A stretch of DNA of 64,000 bases from Bodo saltans (GCA_001460835.1 CYKH01000484.1:21667-85666); one strand, 5' to 3'; shown: positions 1 to 10,094, numbered from the stretch's first letter. The notes: generated by a model from the letters alone, not told the origin. Made by a program: numbers and translations.

Positions 1-2327
1 CGTGTTCGGCCATTGTCCTCATCATCACCGGAAGATTCCAATTCAGACTCGGATGATGATACAAAGCCCTCCAAGCCTGCTTCCTTTGCAGCTGCACGAA
101 GATGGCCTTTTTGATCACGAGTAAGCTCCGTCTTTCGAGCGGCGCCATAGCCCTTGTAGAATCCAGCTGACCGTGCAGGAGCAAGTCCATCTTGACGCTT
201 TTTTCGCATCACGGCGGCGCGCTCGTGAAGCTCTTCAGGAACGTCTTGCTTGGCGCGCTCGAGTCCTTCAACTAGCTCGGCCGCAACATCATCATCTCGG
301 ATCCTAGTGAAAAAGCTAACAGCATTTCCAGTGCGGCCCGCACGGCCAGTACGTCCGATTCGATGCACGTAAGCTTCGTAGTGGTCTGGCATGGTGTAGT
401 TCACGACAAGGTCCAAGTGGGCGATGTCGAGTCCACGTTCACCCAGGCCTGTGGAAATCAGAACAAACTGATCGTCTGGGGTAAAACGTTCAAGTGCGTA
501 CTCACGATCAAGCTTGTCCATCCCTGAGTACAGAAGTGCGATCTTCCCGCGGTAGCCGCAGCGCGTTAAATCAGCGAAAAGCTGATTGCACTCATCTTTC
601 GTTTGCACAAAGACCATCATTGTGCCTTTGGAGTTGGTAGAGTTACGCATTTCAGTGATACACTGTAACAGCTTCGGGAGACGTTCATCGGGCTTGCGGT
701 TGTCAACATCCACCTCGAACACTTGCTCGTCGAAAAAGGAAAATGTTTGATGAACGTTTGATGCCGGTGTAGGTCGGCCTCCCACCGACAGCTCGACTGG
801 GTGCTGCAGCTGCTCCATGACGCTGCGCTTGAGGGCTCTTGGCAGAGTTGCACTGACAAACGCGACTTGCCTATCGGGTCGCACGTTCTTCAGGAACGCT
901 GTCGTGTGCTCCATAAAGCCGCTGTCAAACATGCGGTCAACCTCGTCGACCACCACCATTGAAACGCGCTCCATTGACAGCATTTTGCCACCACTAATCG
1001 TGAGCAAGTCAAGAAGCCTCCCAGGAACGGCAATCATGATGTCGCAACCTGCCTTGCATGCCTTTATGTTCTCGCTGAGCTGCACGCAACCGTGGCTGCA
1101 GGCAACCCGAAGGCCAGCTGCTGCCGCAAAAGGCTGAATCACCTCGTAAACTTGTGATGCGAGCTCCTGTGTGGGAAGCAAAATAAGTCCAATTGGTCCC
1201 TCGCCCTTTCCACATCGACGCTGAGCCATTGCGTGACGAATCATTGGCAGTGAGTACATTAGTGTTTTCCCCGATCCAGTCTTGGCACTCACAAGCAGAT
1301 CTCTTCCGCTCATGAGAACCGGAATGCCGATACATTGCACCGCAAATGGCACAGGAAAGTTCAACTCCGTAAGCTTTGCCAGAAGTGCGTCCGGCAGGCC
1401 TGTACCGTCCCAATTTTTCATCGGCCGTGGAATCTCACGGCCGCGGACAACTGCACCATCAAGGTCTTCAAGGAGCTTTTTCACGTCTTCCTCCGTCATT
1501 GCTTTGATGTCCGGGGGAGGAATATAGAAATCCTTCTCTATTGGGCGGTAGCCCACCTTTGAGTGGTCCACGTACTGTAGTTTGATTATCTTCTTCGCAT
1601 CCTCAGGGGGTGGTGGAGGTGCTTTCTTTTTTATTGCGTCGTTGGTCATCTTGTCCTGCTCGTCCGCAGCGTTGGTTCCACCGCTACCGACCACGACGAG
1701 TGTTGTCGACACTGTGGATGCTTTCAACAGCTCCGTTGAAAGGGATGCCTGTCGCTTCTGGCGCTCAGCCTCTTGCTCGTTTCTTGATGAGATGAATGAC
1801 GAGGACGTATGCTGTGCGTGTGCGAGGAGTGAACTGAGTGCCGAGGGATCAAATGGTTCATCGTCGTCATCGCTGCCATCTTCGGGTTGTGCAGCAGCAG
1901 CATCTGTTGTTTTCGCAAATGCATCGTCTTCGTTGTCGTGAAGCCGAGTGAGATCCTTCAACTCCGTCTGCAGGTCACAATCAACAGCAGTCGAAGGGTC
2001 GTATGAAGTATTTTCCACCTCTTCTTCTTCGGCTGCCGGCGGAGTCTCAACGGCAGCTGGTGGTGCCACTGTGGGCAGTCGATCATGTTCTGGGGACCCA
2101 GCCGTTCGCCTTACAGTTGACTCTGAGGCACGAGCAGCATTTGCTAACGACGCTTCATTCAGCCCACCTCCAGATTGTTTTTTGTCTTTTTTGTCTTTTT
2201 TGTCTCTTTTTTCCTTCTTTCGCTTCTTCTTGTCACGCTTCTTTCGACGCTCATCGTCCGAAGATGAAGAGGAAAACAAAGAGCTGAACAACGAGCTCGC
2301 ACTGCTACTTCGTTCTCGTCGAGGCAT
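1..2327 (-). CDS. DEAD-box RNA helicase, Prp5/DDX46-DDX42 type (3' end beyond window)
   Basis: ATP-dependent RNA helicase, probably nuclear. The ATG at 2327 opens a charged, Lys/Asp/Ser-rich tail of about 60 residues, then a long low-complexity acidic region, then the helicase core. Motif I AKTGSGKT is at residues 348-355 and motif II is DEVD at 461-464 in place of DEAD. An SAT motif and the motif VI region HRIGRTGRAGR lie in the same frame. The stretch before the core, with the order VRGREIPRPMKNW followed by a Q-motif-like segment, resembles the Prp5/DDX46 and DDX42 families of U2 snRNP remodelling helicases. About 775 codons are present without a stop, and the C-terminal end runs off the left edge. 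In a kinetoplastid the role would be in trans-splicing, which is inference. Confidence is high for a DEAD-box helicase and moderate for the Prp5 subfamily. Confidence 0.88.
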   Translation of the reverse strand, partial: MPRRERSSSASSLFSSLFSSSSSDDERRKKRDKKKRKKEKRDKKDKKDKKQSGGGLNEASLANAARASESTVRRTAGSPEHDRLPTVAPPAAVETPPAAEEEEVENTSYDPSTAVDCDLQTELKDLTRLHDNEDDAFAKTTDAAAAQPEDGSDDDDEPFDPSALSSLLAHAQHTSSSFISSRNEQEAERQKRQASLSTELLKASTVSTTLVVVGSGGTNAADEQDKMTNDAIKKKAPPPPPEDAKKIIKLQYVDHSKVGYRPIEKDFYIPPPDIKAMTEEDVKKLLEDLDGAVVRGREIPRPMKNWDGTGLPDALLAKLTELNFPVPFAVQCIGIPVLMSGRDLLVSAKTGSGKTLMYSLPMIRHAMAQRRCGKGEGPIGLILLPTQELASQVYEVIQPFAAAAGLRVACSHGCVQLSENIKACKAGCDIMIAVPGRLLDLLTISGGKMLSMERVSMVVVDEVDRMFDSGFMEHTTAFLKNVRPDRQVAFVSATLPRALKRSVMEQLQHPVELSVGGRPTPASNVHQTFSFFDEQVFEVDVDNRKPDERLPKLLQCITEMRNSTNSKGTMMVFVQTKDECNQLFADLTRCGYRGKIALLYSGMDKLDREYALERFTPDDQFVLISTGLGERGLDIAHLDLVVNYTMPDHYEAYVHRIGRTGRAGRTGNAVSFFTRIRDDDVAAELVEGLERAKQDVPEELHERAAVMRKKRQDGLAPARSAGFYKGYGAARKTELTRDQKGHLRAAAKEAGLEGFVSSSESELESSGDDEDNGRT

Positions 2328-2809
2328 CTTAGTGATAATGAGCAATAAACGGTGAATGAACAATATTCGTGTTGTGGAATGCTCGTCTTCAAACAAGGTA
2401 TTTTCTAGAATGTCCTTGGGTACAGAGAAAAAAAGCAATGAGAAATTTTTTCTGTTGTAAGCGACAATTTTAAGGCACGCAATGAAACTTGATAAGGTTT
2501 GAACGAACGCAATGAATCAACAAGGCAAAGCAAGGTATCTGCACTTCACGAGCACATTCGCTCGAAACGAGTATACAAAAGAGAGTTGGATGGTTTGGGT
2601 TCCCAGGCAAGCTTTTGGGGCGAGCTTTGGCAATCGACTTCGTCTCATTGGAATTAATAGAGAGGGGGAAAATAGGGCAGCAAGAAGCAGCCTGGCCCAA
2701 ACCTGACGATGATTGACAGGGGGAGGCAATGGGTATAATTTAGGAGGGTTTGAGGGGTTGATTGTTTGTCTCTTCTTTTTCGGTTTTTTGGTAGGAAGTA
2801 TGATTGTCG
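2328..2809. other. Intergenic, no gene seen
   Basis: About 480 bases between two minus-strand genes. AT-rich with short homopolymers. Short open frames on both strands have low-complexity translations without recognisable motifs. It must contain the polyadenylation site of the two-TM gene's upstream neighbour in transcription order and the trans-splice site of the helicase, but no single site stands out. Confidence 0.5.
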
Positions 2810-4126
2810 TTAAATGATGATGTCAAAATTCTCTGTCGTTGGCATACCGTCATGCGAACCTTGCAGGTCCTCACGGTCACCGAGAGTGTCGCCCATCTCA
2901 ACTGGCGAGTACCCTTGTGAGTCACGCTCGTACACATCGGCAGCTGGGTTTTCAACGTCAACAGCCTCAACTCCCACCGCCCCGTCATCGTCCCGTCCTC
3001 CTCCCTCAACACTTGCTGCGAGACGTGTGAACATCGCAGCAGCTTCTTGATCAGCAAACTCTGGTTTTCTTCGTTGTGTCGGCTTCACACTATGTGAGCC
3101 ATGCCGTCGTCGGCCGTCCTCCAGGACCTGAGCGATTTCTATATCGACCTCATGCTCCTCTCGAGCGCGTCGCATCTCAGACACAACAGCGTTGTCACGT
3201 GGGTCGCGATGTCCTCCCGCAGCAGATTGTTGTTGTTGGAAACTTGTGCTTCGGATGGCGCGCCTCTCAGAGCCGAGCAATGTCTTCATCATTCGTGCAT
3301 TTCGGTTTGCAATCTCAAGTTGCAGGATACTCGGCACGTTCTTGGGAAGCTCCTCTAAAAGCACGCTTTGGTACTCAGAGTGCTTTCTGAGGTGTCCACT
3401 GTAACACGATAACCCAATCACCATGATGAACAGCACCACGGCAATGATAACAATCACAATGAACCCAGTGCCAACGTCAGCAACTCCCAGCCCTATCGCA
3501 ACCGCAAGAAACACGAAGAACCACACTCCGACATGCAGCACGGTGCCGATGGCAGCGCCGGCTTTGTACGCCTCCACTAACATCTGAACGTCCGTTGCCG
3601 ACCAGTCGACGACACCAGATTCTACGGAGCTACTATGCCGTGGAATAGATGGTGGTCGGCTTTTCTCAGGAGCAGGTGAACACGGCGTCGCCCAATGACA
3701 CCAGCGCGGCACCGCCACCATGAACGTGAGAGGCCCGTAGACAGCACCAAGATTCTTACCGTGGCGCTCTGCATCACGGATGGACTGCTTGAGTCGGCCG
3801 TGCTTCTGAACCTGCTGGTCGTACCACACCAAAATATTAGGCTGAACAGAGGGACCCTCTGACACGATGTCGCTTTCGAGGCTGCGACCAGGCGACTGTC
3901 TGCCTTCGAAAATCGTTCTCTGAGGCTCTTGATGAAGCGTCGGCCACGGTCCAACACTGAACAACTCTGGGTGCTCTTGCGGAGATACTCCCGAAGGTTG
4001 CTGTGTTCGTTGCTGGCGAGATGCAGATCCTGTCCCGAAGGAGTTGGAACTAATTGGCGACGTTACTCCTCCTGCAAAGTGCTCCCCTGCGTTGGCTGCA
4101 CAGTCGTTGCTTTCGGAAATTTGCAT
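2810..4126 (-). CDS. Unknown two-TM membrane protein, 438 aa
   Basis: I do not recognise this protein. The open frame continues a few codons upstream from a GTG, so the first ATG at 4126 is chosen. The N-terminal ~200 residues are Ser/Pro/Gln-rich and probably disordered. Two adjacent hydrophobic segments follow, one starting near GTVLHVGVWFFVF and one near FIVIVIIAVVLFIMV. After them comes a charged region of about 190 residues with a predicted helical stretch (EEHEVDIEIAQVLEDG) and an acidic end. The two closely spaced membrane segments suggest a hairpin with both termini on the same side. No signal peptide is apparent. Function unknown. Confidence 0.7.
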   Translation of the reverse strand: MQISESNDCAANAGEHFAGGVTSPISSNSFGTGSASRQQRTQQPSGVSPQEHPELFSVGPWPTLHQEPQRTIFEGRQSPGRSLESDIVSEGPSVQPNILVWYDQQVQKHGRLKQSIRDAERHGKNLGAVYGPLTFMVAVPRWCHWATPCSPAPEKSRPPSIPRHSSSVESGVVDWSATDVQMLVEAYKAGAAIGTVLHVGVWFFVFLAVAIGLGVADVGTGFIVIVIIAVVLFIMVIGLSCYSGHLRKHSEYQSVLLEELPKNVPSILQLEIANRNARMMKTLLGSERRAIRSTSFQQQQSAAGGHRDPRDNAVVSEMRRAREEHEVDIEIAQVLEDGRRRHGSHSVKPTQRRKPEFADQEAAAMFTRLAASVEGGGRDDDGAVGVEAVDVENPAADVYERDSQGYSPVEMGDTLGDREDLQGSHDGMPTTENFDIII

Positions 4127-4474
4127 TCTCGAGCAACGCGTCACAGGCTTTTTGGGATGGGGAGGTGCAAAGCCGAGACTGTTTTCTCCCCTTGTTATGA
4201 GTGCTGCGTTGTCTCCTCGCGCCGCCGCAAATCACCTGAGCACCGCCTGATGAATCGGTTACTCTCCCTTCAAGTAATTTATTATTTTTGTTGTGATAAA
4301 ATCATGAGGATATTTCCACGACTGAACATCAGGGTTGCATCAAAGATCCACGATGACTTTTTTTTCTTCGGACTTGATCACAAAAAGAAAGAAGAACCGT
4401 CGTGCGAAAACGAAGACATCACCGTCAAACATGTCGTTTGATTGCGTGCGGTGTGTCTGTGTGTTGGTTTTTGT
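4127..4474. other. Intergenic, no gene seen
   Basis: About 350 bases between the TRIP4 gene's stop and the two-TM gene's ATG, AT-rich with a T8 run near 4350. On the minus strand no pyrimidine tract is obvious close to the ATG at 4126. I see no further gene. Confidence 0.45.
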
Positions 4475-6409
4475 TTACTTTTCGTTCAATTGATGTTTGG
4501 CGGCCAAGAACGTTTTACGATCAAGTTTAAATATTTTGTGCTTTCCCTCCATTGGCAGTGGCATAGGAAGAGGCTTGGCCTCCGCACAAATAAACTTGAA
4601 GGGTGAGTCCTCTTGTCGTTCACTCTCAGAGAAACGCTCCAAATAAGCTGCATGATCAAGAACGTCGGTCACGTACACGTAACCCAGTAGGCATCCAGTG
4701 GGATAGTGCTGGGGGAAGGATTTTCCTTTCGTGCAAAATGGCGCGTAATGTGCTTCGATCCCTTGAATATCCGAAGGCTTCGCTGACGCTGCATGGATCC
4801 AAAGCTTTCCTCGGAAATCAGAATCCCAAGTGCGCCCTTCATGTGTCTTGATGCCTGATACAAGCAGCGATGCCCACGGTTGATGCATGGACAAGCACAT
4901 ACCCTCGTCGCGTTGTTTCATTTCCTTTGTGACACCGTTCACAGGCGGTTGCTCAAACTGCTGAAGGAGTGCATCAGATGCAGTTGCCAAGGTGCTTGAG
5001 CTACCAACTCCATGAGAGTCGGCCAAAAACGCCCACGTCGATGGATTGATTTCCGGGGCGGAAGAAACAAAGAATTCTATCTTTCCACCCAGAACGTATT
5101 CACCAGCAGCACGGTCTTGTGGTTTCGTTGATGCTGCGCCTCCAACGGCAGATGCTTGCGTCAAATAATAGTCTGTGTCTTCTTCAAAGTAGTCATTTTG
5201 CAGGCGACACGATTCCATGGTGCTGCGGTTGAGGTTTGTCTTTGGGCCTGCAGTCGAAGAATCGTCAGTCTCCTGTGCTTGTTTGTTGGCAACCTTCCCA
5301 GGTTTCCCATAGCGCTGCTCTGCTTGTTCGGCGCTCTCAACGTACCAAAACTTCTGCGTGACGTTCGGGTTGACGTTGATGCGTACAGTCGTGTCAAGCT
5401 CTGGTAGGTTGTCGACATCATGTTCTTCGTCGTCGTCTTGGGCTGTGTCTTCGGTAGCATCGTTGGCCACCAGTGCAGAAGTTGAAGCTGCTGATGCCGT
5501 GTTGAAGTCCTCCACACGTGCGCCAAGTGCCACATTCTGGTTCACAATATCCAAGTGAACAGAGTACGCCCCACTAGATTTGTGCAGCGAGACAATCTTC
5601 TTGCGGCGATCTTGAGCCTCAGCGTCCGCAGCAGCATCGCGCTGTTCCTTGGTGGCCCATCTGTTACTGGCCTCAAGAAACACTCCGGACTGATCGTCGA
5701 TCACATTCGTTCTCTTCGTCTTTTCGCGAGCAAATTGTAACAGTTCATCGCGTTTCGAAAGCGCAATCGCATACCCCTCTGCGTTCTTCTGTTGAGCAGC
5801 TTCATCTAGCTTCCCGCTCTCCACTTTAAGATCGTACGCGAGGCAGCGCTTTGGATTTAATCCGCAGTGATAGCAATAGTCGAGGGACTCCTGCGCACAG
5901 AAGATTCTCCCACAGTTGTGGCAGTTGCCTTGGAACTGATGTGATAGTGCGAAGCAACCACACTCAAATTGTCGCCCTTCGATCAGAGCCTTTGAGTCGC
6001 TGAGGTCGGAAAGACCTATCGTTTTTCGACTTCCTTGCGACGGCTTCTTCGTTGCGGAAGTTCCTAATCGCAATGTTGTGGCAGTTGCAGCTGTGACACG
6101 AGGGCCTCCGCCTTCAAAGTAAGGCCCATTGTCTTCACGCATCTTGACGATCTCGGCGGCAATGGACTCTTCCAGCATAAACGTGCCGCACCAGTCAAAC
6201 ACTTCCTTCTTAGTCTTGCACGAAGCAATGTTGCTGGCTGCTCCCTGAATCTCACCTTCACTAAGGCCAAGCAGATTATTGTCAGAAATTTGGCGTCCAA
6301 CGAACGCTGCGACTTTCTGCTGCGATGCTGGTGAAGAAGCGGGTACGGGCTTAGCGCCGAGGGCCGGCGTGGCTACCGGTGCATTTGCTTTCCATACTTT
6401 CGGTGGCAT
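4475..6409 (-). CDS. TRIP4: Activating signal cointegrator 1 homologue (zf-C2HC5 + ASCH)
   Basis: Homologue of TRIP4/ASC-1, a subunit of the activating signal cointegrator complex, which in animals acts in transcription coactivation and in rescue of collided ribosomes. The ATG is at 6409 and the protein has 644 residues, slightly longer than the human protein. Residues about 35-95 match the TRIP4 N-terminal segment in pattern. The C2HC5 zinc finger has Cys at 150, 152, 163, 166, 171, 179, 182 and 189 with neighbouring His. Residues from about 500 to 625 form an ASCH domain beginning MCLSMHQPWASLLVSG and containing GKLWIHAA, a pattern typical of this family. A long acidic linker separates the two domains. 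Domain order matches the family. Its role in kinetoplastids is inferred only from homology. Confidence 0.88.
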   Translation of the reverse strand: MPPKVWKANAPVATPALGAKPVPASSPASQQKVAAFVGRQISDNNLLGLSEGEIQGAASNIASCKTKKEVFDWCGTFMLEESIAAEIVKMREDNGPYFEGGGPRVTAATATTLRLGTSATKKPSQGSRKTIGLSDLSDSKALIEGRQFECGCFALSHQFQGNCHNCGRIFCAQESLDYCYHCGLNPKRCLAYDLKVESGKLDEAAQQKNAEGYAIALSKRDELLQFAREKTKRTNVIDDQSGVFLEASNRWATKEQRDAAADAEAQDRRKKIVSLHKSSGAYSVHLDIVNQNVALGARVEDFNTASAASTSALVANDATEDTAQDDDEEHDVDNLPELDTTVRINVNPNVTQKFWYVESAEQAEQRYGKPGKVANKQAQETDDSSTAGPKTNLNRSTMESCRLQNDYFEEDTDYYLTQASAVGGAASTKPQDRAAGEYVLGGKIEFFVSSAPEINPSTWAFLADSHGVGSSSTLATASDALLQQFEQPPVNGVTKEMKQRDEGMCLSMHQPWASLLVSGIKTHEGRTWDSDFRGKLWIHAASAKPSDIQGIEAHYAPFCTKGKSFPQHYPTGCLLGYVYVTDVLDHAAYLERFSESERQEDSPFKFICAEAKPLPMPLPMEGKHKIFKLDRKTFLAAKHQLNEK

Positions 6410-6528
6410 ATTTTAAGCTTCCTTTGATCTCCATCGAGAACAACGACGGAAAAGAGAAAATCGTAGTTACAAATCGATCAACTTTTACTGCCGATTGCTT
6501 TGTTTGCTTGTTTTTGCTCGCATCCTGA

Positions 6529-7086
6529 TCACAGCTCAATCACTTCCGTATTGGCAAAGTAAGGGTACATCAGCCCCTCCTTCCACGTGATCTCCTTGCA
6601 CACAGCCAATATCATTTTACCGATATCTCCGTGGCAGACTAAAAGAACCGTCTTGTCCTTGTAAGAGTCCCGCACCTTGGCTACCACATCCGTTGCACGT
6701 TGATAAAGGACGTCGAAAGTTTCAGACCCCTCGCCGGACAGGAAGTACGTCACACGGTCAGTTTTGAGAACATCACCCTTGCAAAGCTCGACGATGTCAG
6801 CAATTGGTTTTCCAGTAAAAACGCCAAAGTCACGTTCAATCAGCATCGGCTCCACGATCACATTTTGATCTCGACGAGATGCAATTGCTAGTGCAGTGTT
6901 ATGGGCACGTTGGAGGGGGGAGCTCAAAATGACGTCGAAAGGCGGGAGGGTTGTAGCAATCTTATCGGCAACTTGTTCTGCTTGCTGCCTACCGAGCTCT
7001 GTCAATGGAGTGTTTCTGTGGCCATTCAGCAGGCCGTTAGAGTTGTCCTCATCTTGGCCGTGGCGGCACAGAAAAATTTTTGTCAT
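6529..7086 (-). CDS. Histidine phosphatase / phosphoglycerate mutase-like protein, 185 aa
   Basis: Member of the histidine phosphatase superfamily (branch 1). The protein starts at the ATG at 7086, because the longer open frame begins with TTG and the RHG motif lies right after this Met. It begins MTKIFLCRHG, with the phospho-accepting His in RHG. Then come GHRNTPLTELGRQQAE, the LSSPLQRAHNTA segment with its conserved Arg, and the second catalytic His in LLVCHGDIGKMI. An acidic residue in the ERDFG segment may serve as proton donor. The length (185 residues) is typical of small broad-specificity phosphatases (CobC/GpmB/TIGAR-like) rather than glycolytic cofactor-dependent PGM. The substrate cannot be read from sequence. 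No targeting peptide is evident. Confidence 0.85.
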   Translation of the reverse strand: MTKIFLCRHGQDEDNSNGLLNGHRNTPLTELGRQQAEQVADKIATTLPPFDVILSSPLQRAHNTALAIASRRDQNVIVEPMLIERDFGVFTGKPIADIVELCKGDVLKTDRVTYFLSGEGSETFDVLYQRATDVVAKVRDSYKDKTVLLVCHGDIGKMILAVCKEITWKEGLMYPYFANTEVIEL

Positions 7087-7914
7087 AAGAATATTGCGAA
7101 CTGTGAAGCCAAAAAAAAACAAAAGTCAAAAGGCAATGTAATCAGCGAAACCAATGGTGTCAACATCGGGTTATGTTTTGTTGTTTTTCCACCTCACAAG
7201 CATCTCTTGTCAACAGTCGAGGTGGCAAGCCCTAGGCCTGGCTACCCTCTAAGTATTCCCATTTGTTTTGCATCACCACATAAGTTCCGGCAGTTGTTGT
7301 TTTTGGTCATCGCTCATTCGATCGAATCAATCCTTTCCTGCGAGAGGTTCGAATATTTTCTCCTCTTGCTTCACTCAGTGGTTGATCCGCAATCGCACTC
7401 CTCACGAGAAAACAAGAAAAATACTCGTGAGGCCAAAAAGTGCAAAACAAGAAACAGATGTGGTGCGAATGAGAAGAGGGGAGATTACGAAAACCCGTAC
7501 AGCAAGAAAGGCATAAACTTCACAGCGAGAGTGAGAGACACAGGAGCACGGGATGAAATGGGGGAAAGAAACAGCACCCAGTCATCAATCAGAAGGGATG
7601 AGGGAAGGCGCAACAAATGAAATGGTTTCGTTTTCTTTGAATGATGCAAAAAGGTTTTGCGTGAGATGTTCACCACGTGATGTTGCTCTTCCCACGAATC
7701 TTCAGTTTTCACTCGGTGTTGCTCGTAGTCTTGCTGTGCATTTCGTTTGTTCTTTTGTTTTGATTTGTTGTTTCCTTTTTTTTGTTTGTTTGTTTGATTC
7801 ATTTTTTTGATGTGAGAGGGTCGCTTCTTTGAGTCTTCACATCATCCGTAGCCGCTGTCTCCACACGCGAGCGAGAGTTGTTGTATGATTGAAATGGCAG
7901 CATTTCGTGGCTCT
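7087..7914. other. Intergenic, no gene seen
   Basis: About 830 bases between the SNARE stop and the phosphatase ATG. Short open frames on both strands are AT-rich, without motifs. The plus-strand frame over 6901-7620 is mostly antisense to the phosphatase. A long plus-strand T/G-rich stretch at about 7740-7810 reads as an A/C-rich stretch on the coding strand and probably belongs to the SNARE 3' UTR. Confidence 0.5.
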
Positions 7915-8547
7915 CTAGCAATCTGAGAAATTTGGTTTGCATGCTATCATGACAATAATGAGAATGACAACCGCTACGGCGCCACCAATCATCAACATCA
8001 TCTTTGCATTCCTCATGCACATGTTACGCTTCAGCTGCGTCGACGTTGTCTGGAATGCGTGAGCCTGGTCAGCTAGGTTTACTGATTTTGCGTGAAGGCT
8101 ATCAATTTTGTCGCCACGAGCGAGCACCTTGTCCATGTTGTCCATCATAACATCCACCACCTGGTTGATGTCGTCATTCAAGGCAGTGATCTTATCATTC
8201 TGGGGATTGTTGTAGAACTCCATCTTCTGCTGCAGGAGCTTCTTTCCGTTGCGGAGGTCAGTTGCGGGGCCGCGAACCAAGGGTTCCACTGCCTCGAGGA
8301 ACGCGAAGACAGTACGCATGCGCACATCGCTCGAGGTCACACAGCCTACAATGCGACCCTCCCCATTCGAAATGTAATGATAGTTCACACCGCCCTCCTT
8401 GTCCTCAATCGTTTTCCTGCGGTACTCCTTGGGGGGTACAGTAGCAATCACCTTCTGCATTGTGTCTGCCAGCTTCGGTTGCTCCGCAGCAGGAAACTCT
8501 GCAAGAAGATTGACTCCGTCGTTAATGCAACTGTACTTAATGGGCAT
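7915..8547 (-). CDS. Longin-domain R-SNARE, VAMP7/synaptobrevin-like, 210 aa
   Basis: Vesicle SNARE for endosomal or plasma-membrane fusion. Residues 1-115 form a longin-type domain (YHYISNGEGRIVGCVTSSD with the downstream FAFLEAV helix). Residues 119-178 are an R-SNARE coiled coil with regularly spaced hydrophobic layers and the ionic zero-layer Arg144 in DKVLARGDKIDSL. Residues 182-203 are a single C-terminal transmembrane anchor, followed by a short lumenal tail. This longin-SNARE-TM order and the length match VAMP7/VAMP72 proteins. The start at 8547 is the only ATG ahead of the longin domain. Confidence in R-SNARE is high. The exact compartment is inferred. Confidence 0.92.
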   Translation of the reverse strand: MPIKYSCINDGVNLLAEFPAAEQPKLADTMQKVIATVPPKEYRRKTIEDKEGGVNYHYISNGEGRIVGCVTSSDVRMRTVFAFLEAVEPLVRGPATDLRNGKKLLQQKMEFYNNPQNDKITALNDDINQVVDVMMDNMDKVLARGDKIDSLHAKSVNLADQAHAFQTTSTQLKRNMCMRNAKMMLMIGGAVAVVILIIVMIACKPNFSDC

Positions 8548-8699
8548 TTTTGGGGGTTGTTGCTTTCTTTCTCGTTACGAGCGCCGCGGCTTGCGAGCGG
8601 ATTTACACACTTTAAGAAAAGACGAAAAATGTTTGTAAGGTGAAATGCCAATTTCAACAAACAGGGGGGAAAAGAATCACTGTTGTTCACGAACTTGAG

Positions 8700-10094
8700 T
8701 TAAAGGTAAGGCTCAAGCATCTTGCGGCCTTCTAACGTTGTGTCGTGATGGGCTCCAAGAACCTCAAAAATCAAAAACGCGACTCGACGAGCCGGAGTGG
8801 ACACGTTGTTTGACAAGACACAGTCTTCTTCAACAACACCGCCTGCCTTCAGTGCAGGTAGAAGCTTGGGCTCTGCGCGAATGAGTTTCACACATTCAAT
8901 GATCGCAGCACGGTGCTTCTTATCAAGCACGTGTGCAACAGCAAGCTTCACGTGCTGCTCGTAGAATGTCACGGGATCATTCTGTAAATTTTCGTACTTC
9001 AGCAATGTCACGTAGTTATCCTTGTCCAAATCAAATTTTGCGACAAAGATCAGTTCGATACGAACCACCGCCTCGGCAACATCACGCAGATCTTTCGTAG
9101 CGTGCGGGAACATCTCTCGGATGGATGTCACAATCTCAAGACCTTTGCTGTAATTTCTCTTCGCCATCTCACACATGGCCAATCCGGACATGCTCTGGGC
9201 AATTGCGTTGTAGTTTCCAAACTGGCGAAGTTTAGTCCACTGCTCGTTCGTCTGCTTCTTGCGGTCGAACCCGATCGTGTTCTTAAACTGCTCTGTTGCA
9301 GCGGTTGCCTTCGTGAGGGCTTTCTCGTACAGCTCTTGCGCCTTCACGATTTCTTTCACACGCAACTTCTGATGAGCCACTTGCAAAAGCGTCATTGCAT
9401 TCTCTTCATCGTTGTCACTTCGGCCAATTGTGGCACCTTTCGCTGCGTTTTCCGCGGGCTTGCCTTCTTTCTCGTCCTTTCGGCGTTTCAAGCCGTATTC
9501 AACGAACGCGTCCACCGCCTCCTTCACCTGAACCTCAGGAACAATTCCTGACAGTTTATCCAAATTTTCTTTATTCATTGTAAACATCATCATCGGAAAC
9601 TGGTGAGGGTTGATGTGATATCTCTCTGCAATAAGGTGCTCCTTTTGGCAATCAATGAGGCAGAGCTTCAACGCAAGACCTCGGTCAGCGCCCTTCTCGT
9701 CACTGAACACGTCCAAGGCAGACTGCTGGAAGCGACGGTTGGCCTCCCTAACTTGATGCACCACGTGCTTTGTGTACTCCACAACGTCAGGGTTGTTCGC
9801 GATATGAAACAGCAGCAGAACTGGAAGTTTGCACTCCTCGAACTCAGTTCGAATGTTGCGTTGATTGAGTTCTACAACACCAACAGGTGCAGCTTGCCCA
9901 ACGTACCGGCGCACAGCTGTCACCACGTGAGTCGATGATGAGTAATATGTCGCCTCGGACACGTGTCTGGAAGTGGCGGTGTTGTACGTTCCCATTGTGC
10001 CGAAGCAACATGCAGTGGACGAACGCATCGCGCAGCTCAGAGCAACAAATGTGCCACTGGAAAACGCTCCACGCAAGGACAACTTTCGAAGCAT
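8700..10094 (-). CDS. Thioredoxin-fold (no CxxC) plus TPR protein, probably mitochondrial, 464 aa
   Basis: The N-terminal ~65 residues are rich in Arg, Ser and Ala with no acidic run, as in a mitochondrial targeting peptide. Residues about 70-205 follow a thioredoxin-fold pattern: a beta strand LPVLLLFHI, then ALKLCLIDC, and a cis-Pro-like NPHQFPMMMF. The place of the redox CxxC is taken by NNPDV, so no thiol chemistry is expected. After an acidic linker (residues 205-230) come helical repeats with TPR spacing (ALTKATAAT, AIAQSMSGLAMCEMAKRNY, HRAAIIECVKLIRAEP). Thioredoxin-like plus TPR is the architecture of the bacterial holdase CnoX/YbbN, so a chaperone-type role is possible. That is a comparison, not a demonstrated identity. 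Confidence 0.7.
   Translation of the reverse strand: MLRKLSLRGAFSSGTFVALSCAMRSSTACCFGTMGTYNTATSRHVSEATYYSSSTHVVTAVRRYVGQAAPVGVVELNQRNIRTEFEECKLPVLLLFHIANNPDVVEYTKHVVHQVREANRRFQQSALDVFSDEKGADRGLALKLCLIDCQKEHLIAERYHINPHQFPMMMFTMNKENLDKLSGIVPEVQVKEAVDAFVEYGLKRRKDEKEGKPAENAAKGATIGRSDNDEENAMTLLQVAHQKLRVKEIVKAQELYEKALTKATAATEQFKNTIGFDRKKQTNEQWTKLRQFGNYNAIAQSMSGLAMCEMAKRNYSKGLEIVTSIREMFPHATKDLRDVAEAVVRIELIFVAKFDLDKDNYVTLLKYENLQNDPVTFYEQHVKLAVAHVLDKKHRAAIIECVKLIRAEPKLLPALKAGGVVEEDCVLSNNVSTPARRVAFLIFEVLGAHHDTTLEGRKMLEPYL

Noticed and set aside
6901-7620. 239-codon plus-strand open frame
   Set aside because: Its start is antisense to the histidine phosphatase, the strand disagrees with the whole left cluster, and the translation is low in complexity without motifs.
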